Below, piece after piece: positions 21,766-33,250 of a stretch of DNA of 64,000 nucleotides. Origin of the DNA: Ceratotherium simum simum (lineage: Eukaryota > Chordata > Mammalia > Perissodactyla > Rhinocerotidae). The notes below the pieces were generated by a model. That model was given only the letters and a program-made list of their open reading frames with translations. It ran no database searches and was not told the DNA's origin. The stretch is from the NCBI RefSeq assembly GCF_000283155.1, contig NW_004454177.1, positions 21,740,730 to 21,804,729 on the forward strand, in the 5' to 3' direction. Position numbers and translations under genes: made by a program. Position 1 is the first letter of the stretch, and each line of letters opens with the position of its first letter.

Positions 21766-23699
21766 AGTTTTAGAATTGGCATGTTTTTAATCTAGAGTTA
21801 TTCTGATACTTTTAATTCAGAATGTTTTGATCAATGCGGTTATTTCTTTAAACCTTTTCCTATTACATCAGTTAAAGCAATATTCCAATTCTTTAAAATA
21901 TTTGTTATGTCGCCTATGAATGGGACATCATATCACCTTTTAAAAATGTTAATTATTTAATAAAATTATTCTTTTGAGAGTATCAGTTGAGCTAATTAGA
22001 GGTATCTCAAATATACACTCCCATCTATTACATGAAGATAACAATTGAATTAAGATACAGCTGGAGATGTGGTGGGGTATATCTACAAGAGATAATGATA
22101 AGTTATAATGATACTGTCTTCATTATCCTTTTTTCTTTGGTTATGTACAGCACGTCAGATGAGTAATCTCTTGCTATAGATTACCATTTTCACTTTACAC
22201 ATTATCAGATACGAATCATCCATTGAAAAGGTTCACTGGTTAAGAGGAAACCAAAGCCCGTATGTTTGCCTCGAAAGAGACAATTTTAACTACATTATAA
22301 GTAAAACAGTAAATTGTAATTGCTTTTATAAAAAGATAAATTATCCAAAGAGTGTGATAAAAATTTTTGATCTTAAGTCTTTTCTTTGGAATCTTGACAT
22401 GTTACAAAAAGCTACTTTAACTGCAAATAATATATGTGGTGAAATAATCTCAAATGTGAAAGTTGTATAGTTGAACTAATGTGATGATCGTCTGTGAACC
22501 CTGGCAGAGGTTCTATACGTTTGACTTAACTTTCTACACTCTGGATGAGCAATTACATAAATAATCCTTACTTGCTTGCTTCTAAATTCAGATTTTTTTC
22601 CCCAAACTCAGATCAATCTTAATTCAGTAAAATCTCAGGAAATTGTAATGCTGAGCTTTGGAAAGAAAAATATAACAGAAATAATAGAGCGTGTATAGAG
22701 ATTTTGAGTATTACAGATCCATAGAGATGGGGGAAGGATGTCATTTAGTAAAATCAGCAAGTCATTTAGTACATCAATTCCTAAAACTCATAGACGTTTT
22801 TATTGTCTCCCAAGCTTTTGGGCCCAACTATCCTTTTCAGCTAGTTTACATTTTATAATATTTCATTAGATAATTACTTCCTTGCCTACAACCATGACTC
22901 CTTACCCTTTTCTCCCTCCATTTTGTTCCCCTGGTACAACATCAATCTTGGTTAAATTGAACTATCTACCTATTCTTGTTTGGGCAAGGGAATGAGGATG
23001 GAGAAAAACATCAACAATGATGACTAGTTTTGCTCTACACTCATGAGCATGAACCTCTGGCAGGCCCTTAGTGCTAGCTGGTAATCCTAGTACATTTATG
23101 GAGCCCATTCTCTCTCAATCCTCTAGACAATACTTTATATCTACTCTCTTTCAACACAACCTCCAGCCCCTTCCTCTACTTATTCCTAGAGAAAATAGAG
23201 GTAATCTAAAAACCAGTTATATACATTCCACCTGTGGGAGACACTGCAATGGATGTCCCAGATTCCCCTTCAATGAAAGACTTGTCCCAACTGTTGGGAA
23301 CTCTATTGACAGACAGCTTTCAGCTCTCAGCCCCTTCAGGGACTGCTGTTGCTACAGAGAATAAGCTCACCCAAGGTTATATCCCTTTCTTGCATAGCAC
23401 ACAGCCAACAATTGCTTAACTAGTGAGGATAATGACCTGACCACCTTGGCCACCAACTCCAGACAACCCTGACAAGCCATTCTAGCTTGAGAGATCCTCC
23501 TTGGTGTCATCTGGGGCTGTTGTTGGGGCCTCATCACAGCTCAAATTATTCTCCTTCCCAAGCCTCCTCCTTTCCCCACCCTTCCAGTAAGTGGATTTCA
23601 AGGGCACTTTTTAATAACCATCATCCACACTAAACTCCATCTCACTGAGTCTGTTTCCCAGGGAAATCAACCTATAACACCACCACAATAGCTATCAAT
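21766..23699. other. Unassigned intergenic DNA
   Basis: No gene recognised. The 23,040-23,690 part is C-rich and contains 'gagtctgtttcccagggaaa', a phrase seen at the ends of some old mammalian repeats, but the family could not be identified. The frame at 23,071-23,364 has no recognised domain. Confidence 0.45.
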
Positions 23700-25910
23700 T
23701 TATCTGTATCTGTATTGCTTCCCATCTTCTTATCCTAAATGAATTGTCTATGATCCAAAGACCCACCTCTCCATCCTGCATCATCAATAGAATTCAAATA
23801 TACTGGTATTTATTCAAAGTTTAAAAAAAAAAAGGAAGAAAAAAATGTATCTTTTTGACCCCATTTCCCCATCTAGGTACCAACCCATTTTTGCTCTCCC
23901 CCTTTCCAAAAAAACTCCCATTCTCTCTTAAGCTTCTCAAATCAGGCTCCTCTCCCTACCACTACCCAAAATGAAGTAACCAAAGACCTCACATTGTTAA
24001 ATTTATTGATCAATTACTCAGTTATCAACTACTTGACCTATAATCAATATTTGATAGAGTTGATCACATCCTTCTTCTGAAAACAATTTCTTCACTTGGA
24101 TTTCTCCTCCTTCACTGTGCCTTTCTCTTCACTTTCATTAGCTTATTCCTCCTCATCTCCGCAATGTCTAAACATTTCAGGGCCCCAGATTACACCTTGG
24201 ACCTTTTCATTTCTCAATCCACATCATTCCCAAGGTTATCTTTTCTAGCCCTGGTATTTAAAAATCATGTATACACTAAGGGATTACCAAATTTATTCAT
24301 GCCTGGACACATCCCTTTAATGGCAATGTGCATGCGTGCACACACACGTACACACACAGAATTTACTTGACATTTCCATTTGGATGTCTAATAGGCAATG
24401 CAAACATAAAATATCCTAATGGGACTCTCATTTCCACCTGCCAACATGCCATTGCCAAAATATTTCCCAGCAGAATAAATGATCATTCCATTCTTCCAGT
24501 TATTAAGACAAAATGCCAAAACCATCTGTGATTCCAGTATGTCTCACACTCCACATAATATTCATGAGCAAATCCTATTGATACTATTTCATAATGTATC
24601 CAGATCCAACACCACCTAACCTCCTCTACCGCTTTCATCCAGCCATCTCTCATCTCGATTTTTGTGATATCATCTTACTGGTCTTCCTGCTTCTTCCTTT
24701 GCTATCTTCCAGTCTATTATCAGCACAGTAGCCAGAGTTGGTTCTTTTAAAATGGAGTTAGATCATATGCCCTAAATGGCTTTCTATCTTACTCAGAGGA
24801 AATGTCAAACTACTTGCAATGGTGTACAGACTCTAGATCATCTAGATTTTGTTGCCTCTTTGATGTCATCTCTCTCTCTTTTTTTTTTTTGTTGAGGAAG
24901 ATTGGCCCTGAGCTAACTATTGCCAATCTTCCTCTTTTTTTTTTTTGCTTGAGGAAGATTGTTGCTGAGCTAACATCTGTGCCAATCTTCTTCTGTTTTG
25001 TATGTGGGTCGCCGCCACAGCATGGCTGACAAGTGGTGTAGGTCTGTGCCCAGGATCCAAACCTGTAAACCTGGGCCGCTGGAGCAGAGCACGCTGAACT
25101 TAACCACTACACCACGGGGCTGGCCCCTTTGATGTCATCTCCTACTGTATTTATCTTCTCTCCCTCCATTCTAGCACACTAGCTTCCTTGTGTTTTATCA
25201 AACATATCACGTGTTGTCCTGCTTCAGAGCCTTTCTACTTGCTGCTTCCTCCAACTAGAATGCTTCCCCTCACCCCAGATATAATCATGGCTGTCACCTT
25301 TACCTCCTTCAGGTCTTTATTTGAGTGTCACGTCCATGGAGAGATCTTCCCTGGAAATCTTATCAAAAACTGGACCCCATCACCCACTACACATTCCTTA
25401 TCCCTCAACCCTAATTAACTTTTCTCTTTGGTACTTATCTTCCAACAAGCGATTATTTATTTGTCTTGTCTATTGTGTCCCCTACACGTAGAATTTACAG
25501 TCTCCGAGAACAGGGATTTTTGTTTGCTATGTGCATTGCAATATTCCCAGACTCTTGCCCTAGCTGTTGTCTCTGTCTAGAATACTGTTCCTCCTGGGTA
25601 TTTGCGTGATCTCTCTAACTTTGCACAGGTCTCTGGTGGAGTGTCACCTTTGCAGAGAGGACTTCCTTGATCTATAGATTCTTCCTTTCCATTCTCCCAA
25701 TTTCTATTCCCTTTATTCTGATTCCTTTTCTATCATAACATTTATTACCACCTGACACATTATATAATGAGTTTTAAAATGTACTGTCTTCCCCAACCTA
25801 TTAGAATGTAATCTTCTAGAAAACAGACACCGTTTTGTCACTGCTTAAAATAAGGCTTAGTGCATTATTCTATAGTACCTGATAAATAATCAACAAATAA
25901 GTGATTGAAT
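23700..25910 (+). mobile_element. L2 LINE, ORF2 3' half, reverse-transcriptase relic
   Basis: At 24,029-24,082 the frame reads LLDL, a stop, then SIFDRVDHILLLK, matching the L2/CR1 reverse-transcriptase block with its FDTVDH-like motif. Further landmarks are 'catttggatgtctaatagg', 'cagcacagtagccagagttgg', 'ttatttgagtgtcacgtcc' and 'gcacagtgcctgg'-like end sequence near 25,880. Many stops make it non-functional. It is split by an ERE (24,873-25,126), and its 3' end appears twice (see findings). Confidence 0.9.
24858..25141 (-). mobile_element. ERE SINE inserted in L2, 15-bp target duplication
   Basis: The head at the right ('accacggggctggcc') and two tail modules of the 'gaggaagattggccctgagc' type at the left, each with its own T-run. 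CTTTGATGTCATCTC repeats perfectly at 24,858-24,872 and 25,127-25,141, and the L2 sequence resumes exactly after it. Confidence 0.96.
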
Positions 25911-26559
25911 CAATAAAACAATTGCATCGTTATCTTCAGTATATATTTATACTTGATGAATTTTAGTTTTGAAATTTCTAAATGTTGAGATGTTTTCCAA
26001 ATATTATGCCATTATATCTTTTCAAAATTATAATCCTATGCGATCCAAAGTTCCCAGTAAATACTGAGCCTGACAAATGACACTGAAACATACATGCATT
26101 GTAATGCTATTTCTAGAGCAGAATTTTCACTCAAGATTAATTATTTTAATAGTAAAGAGGTCTTGTGTATATCATTTCAATCCTTAGGTGAGGTGGAAGG
26201 TAGATGATAGGCAAATTTTTATAAAAGAAATTTCTCTTTGTTAGTCATGTAATAATTCCCAAAATATTAAGGTTTCTGGATACAAGTGATTATAATACTT
26301 TTTTATGACATCTGAATATATTCCCAGCAAAACCTCTTATGCATGGCAGTCTACACAACCAAATTCTGAAAATCATTTTTACTATAGTCGATGATAAAAG
26401 TGAAAACAGTTCTGAAGAGTATATATTCAATTAATTTGCTCAAAATTATTTTAACAGAACATTGTACTTCCATAGCTTACTTAAATATAAACTAAGTTAC
26501 TAACTGAACATTAAATATTAAAACTATATTTAAAAATATTGCTATTAAAAATAAGGGCT
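25911..26559. other. Unassigned AT-rich intergenic DNA
   Basis: Nothing recognised. Confidence 0.5.
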
Positions 26560-26775
26560 TCAAAAACAAAAGACCTAAGTTCAAATTCTAGTACCACTAT
26601 TTATTAACAGTCGCCTTGGGCAAATTATTTTACTTCACTATGCTTGACTTCCTAGCCAAGATGAAATAATTATACATGTGTTATAAGATTACACTGAAAA
26701 ATTCTTTGACATATAAAAATATCTTGCCCACATAACCGGCCAATAATAAGCACTCAATAAATATTATTTACCTCT
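26560..26775 (+). mobile_element. MIR SINE fragment
   Basis: 'gggcttcaaaaacaaaagac', 'caaattctagtaccactattt', 'ccttgggcaaattattttac' and 'taataagcactcaataaata' in MIR order; nearly full length. Confidence 0.85.
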
Positions 26776-26949
26776 AAAAATTTCAGAGACATATATCTTA
26801 TCAACTTCTAATTATAAACCTAAATAATTTTCATTTTTTTCTAAATACTTTGAGTTGACAGAAGGAAAGAATCTCAAATTATAATATTTGGGGACCATCT
26901 ACAAAATTATAGAAATTAAGAGAAGATATAAAATACATTCAATAAAAGA

Positions 26950-27155
26950 GGCAGTTGAGTGGAGTCGTTACAAGCAGAGCGGCAAACTTAAACAAGCTAC
27001 TTCACCCCTTACATCTCAGCTTCCTTATGTGTAAAATGAAGATAAAAACATTTATCTCATACAGTTTTTTAAGACTTAAGTGTAATAATGTATATAAAGC
27101 AGTTAGTACAACACATGGCACAGCATAATAAATGGAAGCAATTATTATCCTCTTT
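26950..27155 (+). mobile_element. MIR SINE fragment
   Basis: 'ttaaacaagctacttcacccc', 'tcttatgtgtaaaatgaaga'-like core and 'taaagcagttagtacaacac' in MIR order. Confidence 0.78.
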
Positions 27156-27169
27156 ATTATTAATGTTAT

Positions 27170-27315
27170 AAAAAATTGCTGTGAAAATCATGAGACACTA
27201 TTCTATTCTTAACTCTTCTACTAATCAGCTACGCAATTTTTGACAAAAGTTTAACTTTCCTGTGTTCACTTCTTCATCTATAAATGAGGGGTTTTGATGG
27301 CTCTAGAGAAACAAA
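27170..27315 (+). mobile_element. MIR SINE fragment, third in tandem
   Basis: 'ctaatcagctacgcaatttt', 'taactttcctgtgttcactt', 'cttcatctataaatgagggg' match the MIR centre. Three same-strand MIRs lie within 750 bp; they differ enough to be separate insertions. Confidence 0.65.
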
Positions 27316-27465
27316 CCCACATGCCTGTATAGTTACAAGTATAAGATGATGGTGGGAACTAAGGTAAATTGGAGAAAGTATGCCTCATATGAAGGCATTT
27401 GCCTCTGTTTAGTAAACAGTGTGCAGGCCATAGGAAACACTCGTTTCTAACTTCAAGATATCATT

Positions 27466-27733
27466 CAGAACCTTTTTTTTTTTTTTGATGAGGAAGATTG
27501 GCCCTGAGCTAACATCTGTCGCCAATCCTCCTCTTTTTGCTGAGGAAGATTGGCCCTGGGCTAACATCCCTGCCATCTTCCTCTACTTTATATGGGACGC
27601 TGCCACAGCAAGTCTTGACAAGTGGTGTGTTGGTGCCCGCCTGGGATCTGAAGCTGTGAACCCTGGGGCGCTACAGCAGAGCGCCCGTACATAACTGCTA
27701 TGCCACGGGGCCAGCCCCCACAACCTATTTTTA
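27466..27733 (-). mobile_element. ERE SINE
   Basis: Head 'tgccacggggccagcccc' at the right end, two 'gaggaagattggccctg' tail modules and a T-run at the left. The flanks 'agaaccttttttt' and 'acaacctattttt' may be a decayed duplication with mismatches. Confidence 0.93.
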
Positions 27734-29439
27734 ATGTGTAATTATGTATTATCTATCATTTAGAACTTATTTCAATCTGTAAGCATATTTATAAAATAAA
27801 TATGTATATAAAACAAAAATATATATGAAAGAATATTCCTAATACCCATCACTACAATGAATAGCAAATGAAACAGATTTTATATTTTGTATCTATATTT
27901 TAATAATTGACTTGATAAACTGAAATAGGAAAATATTATCAACACAAAAATGTATACCGTTTATTTACAAGGTTATATTTTTTTCTGTTGTTTTATGATG
28001 ATTGATCTAATGAAAAGGAACAAAAAAAGTTGCTGAAATAAATATTCTCCTATTATAATTGAGAAAATGTGTATACCTTTCTTCTAAATCGTATGTTAGA
28101 AGACTTTATATGCGAGTCAAAATTAATTGTATTTTTAAAGCCTTTTATATAGTGTCTGACACATATAATATGTATTTTAAAATAAAGTAAAATATATAGT
28201 ATTTTAATGTATATATATATATATACACACACACATTTTGCAGCTCCAATCTTTGAAGTGTAGCAGATAAGTATAAGAGGGATTATTCCAAGGTTATAGT
28301 TTTGGGGAAATGACAGGCCACTGGACATTCTGATTTCCTTCCTCATTTGTGGAATATAGAGAAGACTAGAATGCAATAACACCTCCAAGCCACCAGATGT
28401 TTCTATGTAGTTTGAAGAACTATATGAGAAGTTAAGCTTTACAGAAATGTCTTCTTTTCTGCTTTGGGTGAACTTGGTGGCTCCATCTGATTTTAAAATT
28501 CTAATTTATTTCTATTAATATCTGGAATTTCTAGGATACTATCCTGTTTTTATAGAGAAACTCCCCTCTGGTGTGTATCTTTCCATGCCTCCAAGACAAT
28601 TTTTAGCTCCACTAGCTCCTACTTAGAACAGCTCCTCTGAACAATACAATTACTTCTTTTCCATATATCTAATAAAAAAATATAATTAACCGGTGAGTAG
28701 ATTTTTCAAACAATTTCTCTGACTCTGAGTCTAAAATTATACTTTTGAATCTAAGCACTATAATATTTTAGTGAAGCAATAGGTTTTCCCCTCCCAAATC
28801 CAACCCAGTCCCAAATTGCATGAGAATGCCTGTATTGGCCTCTGTTGATTTTTACTTTGGTTATACCAGTACTTTCCATAATTAACTAATATGTGTGTTT
28901 GAGTGTTTTGCTCTGCCAAATTTTTTTTCAACTGCTGTGTGCATTATAGAACATTTAGAACAGTCCTGGCCCCCTGATCAAATGTTTTAAGATGTAAATT
29001 GCTTGCTTTCTTGACTCCCTTAGCTCATCTGCTGTTGTACAGTTAAATTAAGTACCACAGATTTGCATTTTTTTATTTTACAAGCTATAACCTTAACAGT
29101 TCTACATGAATAATTTATATCCTGTGTAATTAAAAAAAAATTAGAGAACTGCTTTATTTCATAACTCAGCTGACTAGTGATCAATTTTCAATGTATCTTA
29201 GATCTCTGCTACAAACCTCATGCTTTGCCTTAGAGTAAATCTCTCCTCTCTGCCCTTTTAGCAGTTTTTTCTTTTCTAGCATTCATTTATTTCAGAAAGT
29301 TTTAATTTGTGATCTTCGTTTAACCTGAACTAATATGTAAAGTGGTCTTTGGATAACACTCATATTTGAGGGAGGATTCAGTTTATTGTGTACAGCAACT
29401 CACATATCTTACAGCATGTCAATCGTGAAAAAGAAAAAT
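27734..29439. other. Unassigned AT-rich DNA with a (TA)n(CA)n microsatellite
   Basis: The microsatellite is at about 28,208-28,234. The minus-strand frame 28,053-28,388 crosses it and is not credible as a gene. No family recognised elsewhere. Confidence 0.55.
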
Positions 29440-29560
29440 AGCAAGTTATTTCAGGTCAGAAATCAGGTCGTTGGCAGTGTATCACCAATGCTCGTTAGTC
29501 CAGTGCCTGGTATTCAACAATTATTGGTTGAATGAAGAGTGAATAAATGATACACATTTA
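29440..29560 (+). mobile_element. L2 3'-terminal fragment
   Basis: 'gctcgttagtccagtgcctgg', 'tattcaacaattattggttg', 'aatgaagagtgaataaatga' match the L2 end. Confidence 0.7.
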
Positions 29561-29975
29561 AAAAAGCAGTTGCTACAAGTTGACCTGTGTAAATTTCAAA
29601 CTCTCTTCTCTTCCTATATGATTTATCTCCATGAAAATAGAGAGGAGTTTTTTAAAAAGCAGAAAACAAATTTAAATCATTTATTGAAAACATATTACTT
29701 CTCTGTGGAAATTTCCATCAATTATATGAAGAAATTCTTCATAGAATGAAATTGGTTTTCATACTGAGCATCAGTTCAGTATGCTAGTAGTCTTTTGGTT
29801 TTTGTTTTCATTTTGTGCTTGCTCTAGCTCTTTTGCACCAAAGTACAAGAAAAGAGTTTCCAGAAATTTTGTAGGGCTGATATGTCTATTTGCTAATGGT
29901 ACATTTTTCTGTAAAATGGCTGTGGCATACGCATTGCCCTTATTGCTGAAAGGCATCCCACATGATCTAGTTCAT

Positions 29976-30210
29976 GGCTAGGCAGACATTTTTTGTATAG
30001 GGTCAGATTACCATCTGACTTTGATATTTGAGACTTTGCAAGCCAAAAGGCAAAATTGAGGATATTATATAGGTACTGTCATAATTTTCATGTTACAAAG
30101 TACTATCTTTTGAATTTTCCAAACATTTACAAATGTAAAAATAAATCATTAGCTTGCGGGCCATACAAAAACACAGATTTAGTCCGTGGGCCATAGTTGG
30201 CTGACCCCTG
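29976..30210. mobile_element. hAT (Charlie-type) non-autonomous DNA transposon, near complete
   Basis: Left end 'ggcagacattttttgtataggg' with 'gagactttgcaagcc', right end 'agtccgtgggccatagttgg' and 'ctgacccctg'. Same family as 1,087-1,257, opposite orientation. The ends are imperfect inverted repeats; no clean 8-bp duplication is visible. Confidence 0.75.
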
Positions 30211-30329
30211 GTCTAGTCCATTGAAATTAAGAGAGATAGGAAGGCTTAATACATAATGTTCTATTACCAAAGAGTCAATGACTTGTCTACACAGCCTGTT
30301 CAAGTCATTTTAGAGGAATTGGATATTTG

Positions 30330-30555
30330 CAAAGTAGAAGAGCTTGACCTCTAGAATCAGAAAGGCATGGATTTTAATTCTCTCTCTTCTGCTTATTACC
30401 CTTGTAACCTTGGACAATCTTCTTTGGGCCTCAGTTTCCTCACTTGTGTAATAGGAATAATAATACTTCAAAAGTATTATCAGGGGAACAATGCCTGCAA
30501 TTTATCCAGCAACAGGCCTCAGCTTACAGTGAATCCTCAGTAAATCATAGCTATT
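30330..30555 (+). mobile_element. MIR SINE, nearly full length
   Basis: 'gcttgacctctagaatcagaaaggc', 'cttgtaaccttggacaatct', 'gcctcagtttcctcacttgt', 'taataggaataataatactt' and 'cagtgaatcctcagtaaatc' in MIR order. Confidence 0.88.
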
Positions 30556-30644
30556 ATTACTTTATATGAAGAGGTAGCATATAAATCCTTTTATCCAGCA
30601 TCTAGTGCCATGTTTACTAAAAAGCAGTTAAGTTTTTTATTTCA

Positions 30645-30745
30645 TTCATTCATTTTCACTCATTCAACAAATATTCATTGCATGCCTACAATGTGTCAGG
30701 CATCATGCTAGGTACTTAATAAATGTTGTTGAGTGAATAAACCTT
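30645..30745 (-). mobile_element. L2 3'-terminal fragment
   Basis: 'actcattcaacaaatattcat' and 'gcctacaatgtgtcaggcat' are the reversed L2 end. Confidence 0.78.
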
Positions 30746-30916
30746 GCGTGGTGAGCTGAGTTTAGATTTTGGAAAAAGTAAACCATTTTATGTTCTTGAA
30801 TAGGGAAGATATACCAATACGAGTTCTGAGAAATATTGTGATTATCTTAGCAGCTTATAGTTCAAATGGCATCTCAGATCAAATCTTTAAAAGATATGGA
30901 GAATTGAGGGAATATA

Positions 30917-30937
30917 ATGATGATGATGATGATGATA
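30917..30937. repeat. (GAT)n microsatellite
   Basis: About seven copies of the trinucleotide, followed by a further old MIR-like stretch ('gatagttaacatttatcaaa'). Confidence 0.9.
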
Positions 30938-31099
30938 GTTAACATTTATCAAACACTCACTACCTGTCAACCATTATACTAAGGGCTTTATATACATAAA
31001 TATATATATAAATATAAAATATTTATATATATAAATATATATTCAAAGGTTCACATTTTTAATATTTCCATTATTGACTGTATCTTCTATCAATATAAA

Positions 31100-31525
31100 A
31101 TTACTAGCTCCTTTCTTGCTCAGAGACTTCACTCTTATTTTGTCTGCCTGTATTGCTGCTATTTCTCACCAACCTGTCCCTCAACACTCATGCATGTACA
31201 CACAAACGAGCAAGCACACACACATATGCTAGTATACGTGTACTGAATTTTTAATTTTTTAGATGTTAACTTAAATATCACTTCTTCAGCCATGACTCCA
31301 CACAAACCCTCTCTCTCAATATTATATGCTTACACACTGAGTATTTCTCTCTTTGCCTTTATCTTAACTGTAAATAACTTTGTGCAATTATTTGTTAAGT
31401 ACTGGCCCCTCCAATAAGCTTCAGAATGGCAAGTACCAAGTGTGGGTTATTTAGTGCTATATCCCCAGCATCTGAAAGAACACCTAGCACATAATGAGAA
31501 CTCAATGAATGAACATTTGTCATTT
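31100..31525 (+). mobile_element. L2 3' fragment
   Basis: 'taacttaaatatcacttctt' (ends of the LKCHLL-type ORF2 tail), 'ggttatttagtgctatatcc', 'ccagcatctgaaagaacacc' and 'tagcacataatgagaactca' follow the L2 end. Confidence 0.8.
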
Positions 31526-31549
31526 TGTTTGCACTTTATCTCACATTAC

Positions 31550-33250
31550 TATTAACCATCTCTGATGTATTTTTTTATTGGAACATAGTTTGCCTATTCT
31601 TTTGTAAATAATCTGTTCATATTGGTTTTTATGTGTGTAACTGGAGATATAACCTGCATATGTATGTCTAGAAAAATTTTAATAATCTGATATTCTTTGA
31701 ATTTTGATAGAGTAATTTAATGCATTTACATTTATTGTCACAGCTAATATGTCTGATCTTATTTCGTCATTTTATGTGTGATTTCTATTTGTAAGCTTTC
31801 ATACTGATTCCTCTTTTCTGTTCTTTTTAAAGTAGAATACATTTTCTTTGTCTTAACTTTGTTATAATATACATGCATACACATATACAGTTATAATATA
31901 TTTGTCTGGCTAGCTCTCTTATCTATGTATTTTCCATATTCTTTTAAAATCTCCTTATGTTTTTCCAAAGAAAATATAATTTCATTTTTATTAATAAACA
32001 ACTGTGTGACAACTTTTTAATCTCTCTATTCAAAATGAGAAACTCAGCAGGCTTTTAAATCATTTCTACTCATTTCCTTTTTTCAACAATATTAATATAA
32101 TCTGCTTTAGAGCCAAAAGGGTTTTTATTAAGCTATTGTGGTTTGTATTAGGTGTCTCTGCTTTCAACATTTTTTGACATTGTTCTTCCCTTAAGTAAGT
32201 TTTATAATTAACTAGCTTTGAATAGAAATATTTAGCTCTTCACAGCAAAACTTCAACGTTTTTCAATTTTAAGTTGTGATTTTTCTCTTGATCTTCAAGT
32301 ACGTATATGTGGTACATCTCAAAACGGTTTACAACTGAGGTCTCTTTTGGCGCATTCAGATATGAGTATCAGCTTCTCTGATTTATATTTCTTTGATTAT
32401 AATTTCCCTGAACACTGGGACATTACTCATTATCATTTAGCATTTAGTGCACAGAAGAGAAGACTGGGGTCCACTGGATTTTGTTTTCAATTTTTAAATG
32501 AAATATTTCTTCATCAATGCCATTAAAAATTGCCACAATATGTCAAATTATAGATCTTCATTATTTTCTACAGAATATTGTGAACCCAATATGATCTACA
32601 CATTCAGCTCTTCTCTCAACTTAAAAAGTTTCTCTCATTTGTCTTTGATAATTGCTTCAGTTTCAGTTTTGATTTTTCTTTTGGTTCTTAGGTTAGCTCT
32701 CTCTTCTTATCTTTTACTTTCTCTTTTCATTTTCATTTTCTTGTCCTTCTCTTCAGTCTGCAGCTTTAATTCTGCCAGTTCACTCCTCACCATTTTTTTC
32801 TCCTTTTCATAAATGGCATGTTTTAGCATTCTATTGTGATTGCTAAACCATTTTATTTAAAAAAATGTTTCTTGGTTTTTATAGTAGTTATTTTCTTTCT
32901 TTCCTCTTCAGATTATTCATATTTATTTTATCTTTCCTTTGTTTGATAGTTCTTTTCCTGTAAGACCCATAATTGTTAATGTTTTCAATTCTCTATTCTC
33001 TTTTAAAGAGATATTTCCACTCTTGATATTTGCCAGCAGATAGGGTACATTAATTTTTCATTTCATTTACTCTGCAGATCAAGTCTCCTTTTTAGGTTGC
33101 TTATTATAGGAAAGGCGATATTTACTTTGTCCAATTCCAAGATCTAGCATACATTCATCTTGGGTAGCTCTGTTGGACTAAGGTGAGATCTTCTCTTATC
33201 TCAGCTGCCTACTTCTGACACTGAACTGATTGGGAGCAGCAAAAATGACA
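31550..33250 (-). mobile_element. Old L1 (L1M or HAL1-type) 5' half, heavily decayed
   Basis: 'gagtaatttaatgcatttac' and 'atttattgtcacagctaata' match the reversed ORF2 endonuclease to ORF1 junction of L1, and the T-rich continuation fits A-rich ORF1 read backwards. No intact domain survives. The plus-strand frame at 32,498-32,812 is a shadow of this composition. Confidence 0.5.

Noticed and set aside
22780..23690. Host exon or processed pseudogene from the C-rich frames at 23,071-23,419
   Set aside because: The two overlapping frames are of similar length with no domain; phrases near the end resemble old interspersed repeats.
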